In this document: positions 1 to 7,036 of the stretch, one piece after another
How positions within the stretch are numbered: position 1 is the first letter of the stretch
Layout: every line of letters begins with the position of its first letter
Assembly: GCA_016706845.1 (NCBI GenBank)
Contig: JADJIV010000008.1
Coordinates: forward strand, 1-64,000
DNA from: PNOJ01 sp016706845
GTDB lineage: Bacteria > Krumholzibacteriota > Krumholzibacteriia > LZORAL124-64-63
DNA: 64,000 nucleotides
Reading direction: 5' to 3'
The notes under the pieces: model-generated
What the model saw: the letters and a program-made list of their open reading frames with translations, nothing else
Told to the model about the DNA's origin: nothing
Database searches by the model: none
Program-made: the position numbers and the translations under genes

Positions 1-377
1 CAGGCGTCGTACCCCGACGTGGACTGGTCGACCTGGGATCGGGACACCGAGATCGCGTTCATCCAGAACTTCTTCAACAACGTGGACGGGATCGCGGCAG
101 ATTTGAACACAGTCGATGTCGGGGTCGCCCAGGACGGCTCGACGGCGCATCTGCACTACATCTATCACGAAGTTGAGGTGACCGAGCGGCGGGAAGTGCC
201 CTACCGGGCGAAGGCGTCACCCTGGACTTCCCGGATCGACGGCACCTTCTCCGGGTGCTGGCGCGCTGGTTCGACGAGCAGGGGGAGCAGGACCCTGAGA
301 CCCAGAACTCGCTGCCCACGCTGGGCCAGCGACGGGGAGCCTTCGCCGCATCTGGAGGTGGCCGAGCGAGCCGTTGA
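1..377 (+). CDS. C-terminal part of an unrecognised protein, frame broken
   Basis: The window opens inside a coding region reading in frame 1 from base 1 (…DWSTWDRDTEIAFIQNFF…). Coding character is lost near base 200 and resumes in frame 3 (GEGVTLDFPDRRHLLRVLAR), ending at TGA 375-377. One missing or extra base near 200 joins the two parts into about 125 residues. I do not recognise the family; it is not clearly homologous to the lipoproteins that follow. No signal peptide can be judged because the start lies outside the window. The stop codon overlaps the promoter of the next gene. Confidence 0.4.
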
Positions 378-388
378 TATGCTATCAT
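359..388 (+). promoter_or_regulatory. extended -10 promoter before the broken lipoprotein
   Basis: TGC-TATCAT at 380-388 is an extended -10 box, with a weak -35 (TGGCCG, 359-364) 18 nt upstream. The same GTTGA-N-ATGCTA pattern recurs at 1207-1218 before the intact paralogue, so promoter and gene appear to have been duplicated together. Confidence 0.45.
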
Positions 389-492
389 CTGGACTATCGC
401 CAACTGACGATCCGCCCCGCTGGACGCGGGGGTCCACGGCGTAACGCCTACGGCGCGCCAGGCGCGCCACCCGAGATGTGGAGGTGACCAAC

Positions 493-1104
493 ATGCGAAA
501 CCACACCCGATTCCTAACCAGTCTGGCCGCGGTGGCGGGCCCTGGTCGTGATGGCCGGCGGCTGCATCTTCTCCCCGGACGAGGGGGAGAATCCGACGCC
601 GCCCCGACATACCCGTTCGCGGACACGCCTGGGAAGCTCATGACGAACTTCAAAGAACGTACGGCACCATGAACGTCGATGAGTACCGCAACGCGCTGCA
701 CACGGGCTACATCTTCGTGTTCGCCGACGGCAGCCCCGTGGCACCGACGGAGGGCATCTACACTCGCGAGGAAGACCTCCTGTCCACCACGCGCATGTTC
801 AACGGCGAGCAGGGCCGGGATCCCGATGGCTTTTCCAAGCCTGGCGTGCGCGACATGCGAGTTCACCAGACTGACAAAGTTGACCGACTGGGAGGACGTG
901 CCGGAGACGGACATTTATTTCCCGGGCGCCATCCGTGCTCTGTTCGACGTGCGGGTCGTGTTTTACCTGGACACCGAAGACGTGAACACCATCACGGTAG
1001 ATTCGCAGCAGCTGTTCTACCTGAAGTCCATCTCCGAGGAGCAGGGCGACGGCAGCACCAGGACGCACTTCTACCTGATCGGGCAGAAGGACCTCGAGAG
1101 CTAG
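493..1104 (+). pseudogene. broken paralogue of the NTF2-like lipoprotein
   Basis: The start is ATG 493, eight bases after GGAGG at 480-484. Reading through about four frame changes (near 538, 600, 660 and 855) rebuilds a roughly 200-residue protein that matches the intact gene at 1291-1899 from end to end. It has a signal sequence with lipobox (VVMAGGC), then YPFADT, LMTNFK, FVFADGS, RALFDVRVVFYLDTED and HFYLIG. The function is unknown; the layout resembles a small NTF2-like/SnoaL-type secreted lipoprotein. Four lesions in 612 bp is denser than elsewhere in the window. It is either a decaying duplicate or a very poorly assembled contig edge. Its own promoter and terminator are still present. 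Confidence 0.6.
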
Positions 1105-1134
1105 ACACAAGCCCCTGTGGCGTGGCGAAGTCGG

Positions 1135-1162
1135 GGAGGGGCGCTGCGGCGCCCCTCCTTTT
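1135..1162 (+). terminator. Rho-independent terminator
   Basis: A 10-bp GC stem (1135-1144 with 1149-1158), loop TGCG, and four T at 1159-1162. It lies 30 bases after the stop at 1104 and ends the first lipoprotein unit. Confidence 0.8.
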
Positions 1163-1194
1163 CGCCGATGGGGGCGGGATCTCCGAATCCGCGC

Positions 1195-1222
1195 TGGCGC
1201 GCGCGAGTTGAGATGCTAGGAT
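1195..1222 (+). promoter_or_regulatory. extended -10 promoter of the intact lipoprotein gene
   Basis: TGC-TAGGAT at 1214-1222 is an extended -10; TGGCGC at 1195-1200 is a weak -35 with 16-nt spacing. It resembles the box at 380-388 before the broken copy. Confidence 0.4.
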
Positions 1223-1290
1223 CAGTCCATCTCGACCCTGATCGTCCACCCCGCGCCGTGCGCTCCCTTCCCGTGGCGGAGGTTCCTTCC

Positions 1291-1899
1291 ATGCGACGCT
1301 CCACGACGAGTCCGTTCCGTCTGGCCGCCTCGATCGCGCTGCTCGTGCTGACCGGCGGCTGCTTCAACTCGAACGACCCCGAGAACCCGGATCCGCAACC
1401 GGACCCGTACCCGTTCGCGGACACCGTCGAGCAGCTCATGACGAACTTCAAGAACGCCTACGAAGAGATGGATATCGACGAGTACGACAACGTGCTGCAC
1501 GAGAACTTCCTCTTCGTGTTCGCCGACGGCAGCTCCGTGGCGCCGCCGTCCGGCTTCTACACGCGCGCCGATGACCTGGAGTCCACCACCAACATGTTCG
1601 CCGGGGAACAGGGCGAGGATGACGGTATGCTGAGGCCCGGCGTGCGTGACATCGATTTCGCAGAGCTCACACTCCTGGATGATTGGGAGGAAGTGGATGT
1701 CGACGATGCCCACTTCGCGGGCGCCAAGCGCGCCCTGTTCGACGTGCGGATCGTCTTCTACCTGGACACCGAAGATCTCAACACGTTGACGGTCGACAGC
1801 CAGCAGGTCTTCTACGTGAAGTCCGTGACCGAGGAAGTGGAAGGCGGCGGCACGCGTGAGCACTTCTACCTGATCGGGCACCACGACTTCGGCAATTGA
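1291..1899 (+). CDS. small secreted lipoprotein, NTF2-like in layout, unknown function
   Basis: 202 residues. ATG 1291 is chosen because GGAGG at 1278-1282 lies eight bases upstream; the longer frame before it has no ribosome site and crosses the preceding terminator. A signal peptide ends in the lipobox LTGGC (Cys about residue 25), so the mature protein should be lipid-anchored. An acidic, proline-rich linker (NDPENPDPQPDPYP) follows, then one compact alpha+beta domain with FVFADGS, DVRIVFYLDTED and HFYLIGHHDF. The length and the 'experienced a survey of …FADG…' style helix-then-sheet order recall SnoaL/NTF2 folds, but no catalytic residues can be named. It stands alone between its own promoter and terminator, beside a broken duplicate. 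Confidence 0.75.
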   Translation: MRRSTTSPFRLAASIALLVLTGGCFNSNDPENPDPQPDPYPFADTVEQLMTNFKNAYEEMDIDEYDNVLHENFLFVFADGSSVAPPSGFYTRADDLESTTNMFAGEQGEDDGMLRPGVRDIDFAELTLLDDWEEVDVDDAHFAGAKRALFDVRIVFYLDTEDLNTLTVDSQQVFYVKSVTEEVEGGGTREHFYLIGHHDFGN

Positions 1900-1926
1900 G
1901 AGCGGCCGCAAGCGCGGAACGGATGC

Positions 1927-1950
1927 GGGGGGCGCTCGGCGCCCCCCTTT
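1927..1950 (+). terminator. Rho-independent terminator
   Basis: A 9-bp stem (1927-1935 with 1939-1947), loop TCG, then TTT. It lies 28 bases after the lipoprotein stop. Confidence 0.75.
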
Positions 1951-1953
1951 CCG

Positions 1954-1982
1954 TTGGACAATTCCCGCCCCGTGCGTATCGT
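1954..1982 (+). promoter_or_regulatory. sigma-70 promoter, apparently giving a leaderless mRNA
   Basis: TTGGAC (1954-1959), 17-nt spacer, TATCGT (1977-1982). The expected transcription start, 6-8 nt downstream, coincides with ATG 1989 of the next gene, which has no Shine-Dalgarno site. Confidence 0.6.
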
Positions 1983-1988
1983 GGCCGC

Positions 1989-2994
1989 ATGCTGCCAGCC
2001 GCCACGGAAATATTCCGCCACGCACGACGTTCGGCCCCGGTCTCGGCGCCCCTGTGGACGCTGTTGTTGATCGTCGTGATCGGTCTGGCCGGCTGCGGCC
2101 CTTCCACTTCCGACCGCGAGTCCGAACGTGACTCGAAACCGGCCGCGACGCGCTCCCGGCCCGCGCCGACGCTGCCCACCCCGCCGCCGCCCGCGTCCCG
2201 CGCGACGTCGCCGGCCGACCAGCTCGGCCCCCTGGACATCCCGACGATCGCGATCGTCGTCGACGACTGGGGCCACCGGCGCGACGCCACGACCCGCGGC
2301 TTCGCCGAGCTCGACTTCCCGCTGACGTTCTCCATCCTGCCGGGCCTGCGCTTCTCCCAACAGGACGCGCAGCAGGCGACGCCGCTCGCGCTGCCGGACC
2401 GGCCCGACGGTGACGTCGCCGCGCCGCCGCCGCCGCGCCGCCGCGAGATCATGCTGCACCTGCCGATGGAGCCGAGGGCTACCCCGGCCACAACCCGGGG
2501 CCGGACCCGCTGCGCGTCGGCATGGACCGCGGGCGGGTCGCCGCGATCCTGGACGCCGCGCTGGCGGGCGTGCCGGCGCGCGCGGCCTCAACAACCACAT
2601 GGGCAGCGCGGCCACCGCCGATCCTGAACTGATGTCGGCGCTGGCCGACGAGCTGGCCGCGCGCGGGATGTACTTCCTGGACAGCCTGACCACGCCGCGC
2701 TCGGTCGCCGCCGCCCGGATGCGCGCCGCCGGCGTGCCCACGCTCGTGAACCGCATCTTCCTGGACCAGAGCGTCACCAACCGGGAGCAGGTCCGTGAGC
2801 TGCTCGCCCGGCTCGTGAAGTCCGCGCGGGCGCGGGGCGCCGCGGTGGGCATCTGCCACCCCTACCCCGAGACGCTGGCGGTCCTGAGCGAGGAACTGCC
2901 GCGGCTGCGCGACGAGGGCCTGCGGATGGTGACCGTGTCGGAGCTGCTGGCGCTCGAGGCGGCCCGCCGCACCGCCGCGGAGACGCTGCCGTGA
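1989..2994 (+). CDS. divergent polysaccharide deacetylase (YibQ / PF04748 family)
   Basis: About 335 residues after correcting frame changes near 2475 and 2584. An N-terminal hydrophobic segment with lipobox-like LAGCG (about 30-38) is followed by a Pro/Ala linker and the deacetylase-like domain. Family landmarks are all visible: IAIVVDDWG, PLTFSILPGL, MLHLPMEP, GLNNHMGSAAT, YFLDSLTTPRSV and GICHPYPETL. The family shares the NodB-type barrel with polysaccharide deacetylases, but its substrate is unsettled; in proteobacteria it sits beside cell-division and envelope genes. The first ATG coincides with the predicted transcription start. The gene overlaps the next one by four bases (GTGA), so the two are probably co-transcribed. 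Confidence 0.8.
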
Positions 2995-3974
2995 GCCGGA
3001 CCGCGACCGTCTACCACGCGCCGCTGACCGCGGCCGCCGACGCCGCGACGGTCAGCGGTCGGGCGGCGAGGCTCGTCGACGCCGTCCTACGGGAACTGGA
3101 CCTGCCGCACGACCTGCCGCTGGCCTACCATCTGCAGGACCACAACCGGCGGCGCGCCGAGGAGCAGTTCCTGGGCTGGACGGTGCCGGTGCTCGACGGC
3201 CTGCGCGATCGCGGCCACGCGCTGGCCACGCTGGCGCCCGCCGCCTCCCCGCAGGGCGACGCCGTCGGGGTGCCGTTGCAGGACGCCGCCGTGCCTTTCG
3301 CCTCCCTGGCCCGCGACGCGCACGACGCCCCCGGCCTGCTCATCGGGCTGCGGCTGGGCTGCCACCCGCGGTCCGGTCTGGCCGGAGCGGTGCGGGCCAC
3401 GGCGCTGGCCTGCGCCTCGGCCGACGGCAAGCGCGCCCTGCAGCAAGGGGTGCAGCCGCGGATCGAGCGCACCGTCTGCGGCGGCTGCGGCATGTGCGTG
3501 ACGCTCTGCGGCAACGACGGCGTGCGCCACAACGGTCATGTCGCGGTGATCCGCCCCGAGACCTGCCTCGCCTGCGGCGACTGCCTGGCCGAGTGCCACA
3601 CCGGCGCCCTGAAGTTCCCCGCCGGGGGAGGCGACCTCCTGCAGGCCCGCCTGGGCGCCTATGCGGCCGCCGTCGTGCGGGGCAAGCCGGGGCGCGGCGT
3701 CTGGCTGGCCTTCCTGATGGGCGAACCCCAGCGCCGGGCCGTCAACCTGGCCCGCGCCGCCGCCCTGCCGGACCTCGGCGTGCTGGCCGCGGCCGACCCC
3801 GTCGCCCTGGACCTGGCCGCCGCGGTGCTGCTGGAGGCCGCTGCGGGTCCGGGATGGGCCGCCGGCGGCGACCCGGACCACGGTCCCGTGCGGGATCCGC
3901 TGGCGGCGGTCAGGGAAGCGGCCAGGCTGGGTGCCGGCCTCGCGGCCCCGCCCCGCATCGTGACGGTGGGCTAA
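2991..3974 (+). CDS. DUF362-like protein with two [4Fe-4S] motifs
   Basis: 327 residues, GTG start inside the upstream stop (GTGA). Residues 1-150 resemble the DUF362 fold. Two consecutive CxxCxxCxxxC motifs follow (CGGCGMCVTLC near 163-173 and CLACGDCLAEC near 191-201), which should bind two cubane clusters, and then an Ala-rich helical tail. No signal peptide, so it is cytoplasmic. DUF362 proteins are of unknown function and often sit with electron-transfer enzymes. The first motif lacks the proline that normally follows the fourth cysteine in ferredoxins. Pairing with a deacetylase-like gene gives no clear pathway. The family assignment is moderately sure; the role is unknown. Confidence 0.65.
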   Translation: MSRTATVYHAPLTAAADAATVSGRAARLVDAVLRELDLPHDLPLAYHLQDHNRRRAEEQFLGWTVPVLDGLRDRGHALATLAPAASPQGDAVGVPLQDAAVPFASLARDAHDAPGLLIGLRLGCHPRSGLAGAVRATALACASADGKRALQQGVQPRIERTVCGGCGMCVTLCGNDGVRHNGHVAVIRPETCLACGDCLAECHTGALKFPAGGGDLLQARLGAYAAAVVRGKPGRGVWLAFLMGEPQRRAVNLARAAALPDLGVLAAADPVALDLAAAVLLEAAAGPGWAAGGDPDHGPVRDPLAAVREAARLGAGLAAPPRIVTVG

Positions 3975-4009
3975 CCCGGGCGCTGCGGATCCCCCTCCAG
4001 GGATTGCGG

Positions 4010-4038
4010 TTGACCCGTCCGGGGTGGCTGTCTATAAT
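4010..4038 (+). promoter_or_regulatory. strong sigma-70 promoter of secDF
   Basis: TTGACC (4010-4015), exactly 17 nt, TATAAT (4033-4038): a perfect -10 and five of six matches at -35. The predicted start near 4045 leaves a leader of about 145 nt before secD. Confidence 0.85.
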
Positions 4039-4076
4039 GAGCGGCGCTGTTCCGGCGGCTTCCGGCGGGTGCGGCC

Positions 4077-4122
4077 GCTCGGAACGTCCCCTTTTCCGAG
4101 CACGTCACGGCGTGTTTTTTTT
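4077..4122 (+). promoter_or_regulatory. leader hairpins with U8 tract, possible attenuator or small RNA end
   Basis: An 8-bp hairpin (4077-4084 with 4094-4101) is followed by a 4-bp stem (CACG 4101-4104 with CGTG 4111-4114) and eight T at 4115-4122. It lies between the secDF promoter and secD. Transcription ending here would give an RNA of about 75 nt; read-through would give secDF mRNA. The arrangement resembles an attenuator. No SRP-RNA tetraloop motif or known riboswitch was recognised. Confidence 0.45.
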
Positions 4123-4190
4123 GCGCATGCGAGGGCGGCCCCGCGGCCCCTGGCAGCGCAACTGTTCGGCCTGAGACCAAAGAGGCGCTC

Positions 4191-5882
4191 ATGAACCGAT
4201 CCATGACCATCAAGACGCTGCTGATCGCCGTGCTGGTGCTGCTCTCCCTGTGGGGGCTGTACCCGACGTGGCGGGCTTCGCAGGTGGACGACCAGATGCG
4301 GGCCCGCGCCGCCACGGATCCGGCCCTGCAGGCCAAGATCGACGGCTGGAATGCGAAGGCCATCCGCAAGGGGCTCGACCTCCAGGGCGGCATGTACCTG
4401 GTCCTGGAAGTCAACACCGAGGGCATGTCCGGCGCCCAGGCCAGCGACGCCCTGAACCGCGTCGTGGAGATCCTGCGCAACCGCGTCGACCAGTTCGGCG
4501 TCAGCGAGCCCGACATCAAGCCCATGGGCAACAACCGCATCATCGTGCAGCTGCCCGGCCTGCAGGACGCCGCGCGCGCCAAGAGCCTGATCGGCTCGAC
4601 CGCCCGCCTCGAATTCCGGCTGGTGCGCCCGTGGGAGGACGCCGCATTCGTCGCCACCAAGCTGGACGAGGCCCTGAAGGTCGCGGCCGGCCCGGCGACG
4701 ACGACGGAACCCGCGGCCGCCGCGACCGCCGACGCTTCGCAGGCCGCCCCCGGCGCCGACGACGCGCTGGGCGACCTGCCCGCCCTGCCGGGCGAGCAGG
4801 ATGCCGACGTTTCGACGGGCGAAGAGCGCCCCTTCACGAGCCGTGTCATCGTGGACGAGCAACTGGCCCAGTACGGCGGCAGCTACATGTTCGTGCCTTC
4901 GGAGTCCGTGGACGAGGTGCGCCGCCTGCTGTCCGGTCCCGCGGCGCGTGATCCCGCGCGCGACATGGAGCTGCAGTTCGGCATGGACGAGCGCTCGCCC
5001 TTCGGCCAGCCGGGCGTGTTCCTGTTCCTGCTGGACCGCACGCCCTCTCTGACCGGCGACCGCCTGACCACCGCCTCGAGCAAGCCCGACCCCGAGAAGC
5101 CGGGCATGTTCCAGGTCAACTTCTCGCTCGACCGCCGCGGCTCGCGCATCTTCGGCGAGACCACCGGCGCCAACGAGGGCCGCTTCCTGGCCATCAGCCT
5201 GGACGGCAAGGTCAAGTCGGCGCCGCAGATCATCACCAAGATCACCGACTCCGGCTCGATCACCGGCAGCTTCACCAGCGCCCAGGCCAGCGACCTCGCG
5301 CTGATGCTGCGCGCCGGCGCGCTGCCCGTGGACGTGCGCATCGAGGAGGAGCGGACCGTCGGCCCGAGCCTCGGGCGCGACTCCATCGCCCAGGGCCTGA
5401 AGGCGGGCTGGCTGGGCGCGCTGATCGTCGTGGTGTTCATGGTCGTCTACTACCAGGCCGTGGGCCTGGTCGCGGTGCTGGCCCTGGTCGTCAACATGCT
5501 GATCATGCTGGCGACGCTGGCCCAGTTCGGCCTGGTGCTGACCCTGCCCGGCATCGCGGGCATCTTCCTGACCGTCGGCATGGCCGTGGACGCCAACGTG
5601 CTGATCAACGAGCGCATCCGCGAGGAGCTGCGGCGCAACAAGACGGCCCGCGCGGCGGTCGACGCCGGCTACCAGAACGCGACGCGCACCATCATCGACT
5701 CCAACGTGACGACGCTGATCGTGGGCGTCGTGCTGCTCTGGTTCGGCACCGGCCCGATCAAGGGCTTTGCCGTGACCCTGAGCATCGGCATCCTGACGAG
5801 CATGTTCACCGCGCTGGTGCTGACGCGGGTCATCCTGGAGGCGTACACGCGCAACCGCGCGAACGCGACGTTGCGAATCTGA
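4191..5882 (+). CDS. secD: protein translocase subunit SecD
   Basis: 563 residues. SecD with SecF forms the inner-membrane complex that uses proton motive force to drive late steps of Sec export. Seen here: an N-terminal membrane segment (about 7-26), the family block KGLDLQGGMYLVLEV (about 60-74), the long periplasmic P1 region with an acidic Ala/Pro insert (about 165-205), and five C-terminal membrane helices from about residue 405. The last contain GMAVDANVLINERIREEL and FAVTLSIGI, typical of the RND-like translocation domain. The start follows AGAGGCG. Frame is intact throughout. secF follows 55 bases downstream, a usual operon. Confidence 0.97.
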   Translation: MNRSMTIKTLLIAVLVLLSLWGLYPTWRASQVDDQMRARAATDPALQAKIDGWNAKAIRKGLDLQGGMYLVLEVNTEGMSGAQASDALNRVVEILRNRVDQFGVSEPDIKPMGNNRIIVQLPGLQDAARAKSLIGSTARLEFRLVRPWEDAAFVATKLDEALKVAAGPATTTEPAAAATADASQAAPGADDALGDLPALPGEQDADVSTGEERPFTSRVIVDEQLAQYGGSYMFVPSESVDEVRRLLSGPAARDPARDMELQFGMDERSPFGQPGVFLFLLDRTPSLTGDRLTTASSKPDPEKPGMFQVNFSLDRRGSRIFGETTGANEGRFLAISLDGKVKSAPQIITKITDSGSITGSFTSAQASDLALMLRAGALPVDVRIEEERTVGPSLGRDSIAQGLKAGWLGALIVVVFMVVYYQAVGLVAVLALVVNMLIMLATLAQFGLVLTLPGIAGIFLTVGMAVDANVLINERIREELRRNKTARAAVDAGYQNATRTIIDSNVTTLIVGVVLLWFGTGPIKGFAVTLSIGILTSMFTALVLTRVILEAYTRNRANATLRI

Positions 5883-5937
5883 ACGGACGCCGCGCGGCGC
5901 GAGCGGGGGCCCCCGGGCCCCGGGAGAGGATTCCGGC

Positions 5938-6864
5938 ATGCAGTTCTTCAAGCAGACGAACGTCAGGTTCACCGCGATGTTCCGGTACATGCTCGTGGTG
6001 TCCGGACTGATGATCCTCGCGGGGATCGTCTCGCTGGTCGCCCAGGGCGGCCCGCGCCTGAGCATCGACTTCACCGGCGGCACCGTGCTGCAGGTGAAGA
6101 TGGCGCCGGCGCCGGACATCGGGCGCGTCCGGTCGCTGCTCGAGAGCGGCGGCTACCCCGGCGTCCAGGTCCAGGACTTCGGCGCCAACGACGAGTTCCT
6201 GATCACCTTCACCGGGACCGCCCAGCCGGGCGCGGGCCTGGACACCGCCGGCGCGATGAAGGCCGTCCTGGAGCAGGGCCTGCCGGGCACCACGGTCGAG
6301 ATGCGGCGAGAGGAGTCGGTCGGGCCGAAGATCGGCGGCGAGCTCAAGACGGCCGCCCTGAACTCGATGGTCGCGGCCCTGGGCCTGATCATCATCTACG
6401 TCTCGATCCGCTTCGTCTTCAAATACGGCGTCGCCGCCGTCATCGCCCTGATTCACGACGTCACGATCACGCTGGGCGTGTTCTCGATGCTGAACAAGGA
6501 AATCTCGCTCAGCATCATCGCGGCGTTCCTGACGATCATCGGCTACTCGATCAACGACACCATCGTGGTCTTCGACCGCATCCGCGAGAACATGAAGCTG
6601 CGCAAGCGCGGCGAGTCCTACGCGGCGGTGGTCGACCGCTCGATCAACGAGACGCTCAGCCGCACCGTCATCACCGCGCTGACGACGATCATGGTTTCGG
6701 CGATGCTCTACTTCTTCGGCGGCCCGGTGATCCACGACTTCACCTTCGCGCTGACCTTCGGCATCGTCATCGGCACCTACTCGTCGGTCTTCGTCGCCGC
6801 GCCGATCCTGGTCTGGTGGCACGAGAGGCGCGTCACGGACCCGCGGCGGCGCGAGGCCATGTGA
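5938..6864 (+). CDS. secF: protein translocase subunit SecF
   Basis: 308 residues, partner of SecD in the Sec accessory complex. It shows the first membrane helix (about 14-36), the periplasmic P4 domain starting with the family motif LSIDFTGGTVLQV, and five further helices with SINDTIVVFDRIREN and the closing FALTFGIVIGTYSSVFVAAP. GGAGAGG precedes ATG 5938. Length is normal. Followed directly by a strong terminator, so secD-secF is a two-gene unit; yajC is not present. Confidence 0.97.
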   Translation: MQFFKQTNVRFTAMFRYMLVVSGLMILAGIVSLVAQGGPRLSIDFTGGTVLQVKMAPAPDIGRVRSLLESGGYPGVQVQDFGANDEFLITFTGTAQPGAGLDTAGAMKAVLEQGLPGTTVEMRREESVGPKIGGELKTAALNSMVAALGLIIIYVSIRFVFKYGVAAVIALIHDVTITLGVFSMLNKEISLSIIAAFLTIIGYSINDTIVVFDRIRENMKLRKRGESYAAVVDRSINETLSRTVITALTTIMVSAMLYFFGGPVIHDFTFALTFGIVIGTYSSVFVAAPILVWWHERRVTDPRRREAM

Positions 6865-6886
6865 GCGCACCGTCGCCGGCATCTCG

Positions 6887-6913
6887 AGGGCGCCCCGCGG
6901 GGCGCCCTTTTTT
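6887..6913 (+). terminator. Rho-independent terminator of secDF
   Basis: A perfect 22-nt palindrome (6887-6908) ending in six T (6908-6913), 22 bases after the secF stop. Confidence 0.9.
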
Positions 6914-7036
6914 CTTGGGTTCCGGCCGCGCGGGCGGCCCCGACCCGGCGTATGGGAACGCGGGGGCCGGAACCGGCGTTCCCGGCCAGCCGCCCGTGAG
7001 GTAAGATCATCGCCGGCCTTTGCCCCGGGAGTCGCC

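Noticed and set aside
4045..4122. SRP (4.5S) RNA in the secD leader
   Set aside because: The conserved GGAA/AGCAG asymmetric loop of SRP RNA is not there; only short stems and a T run are seen.
4032..6119. Long open frame on the minus strand opposite secD/secF (and similar long frames opposite 14137-17184, 24324-27356, 30331-33297)
   Set aside because: These are mirror frames of GC-rich genes: no ribosome sites, His/Arg/Gln/Asp-rich low-complexity translations and no family motifs, while the other strand encodes recognised proteins.
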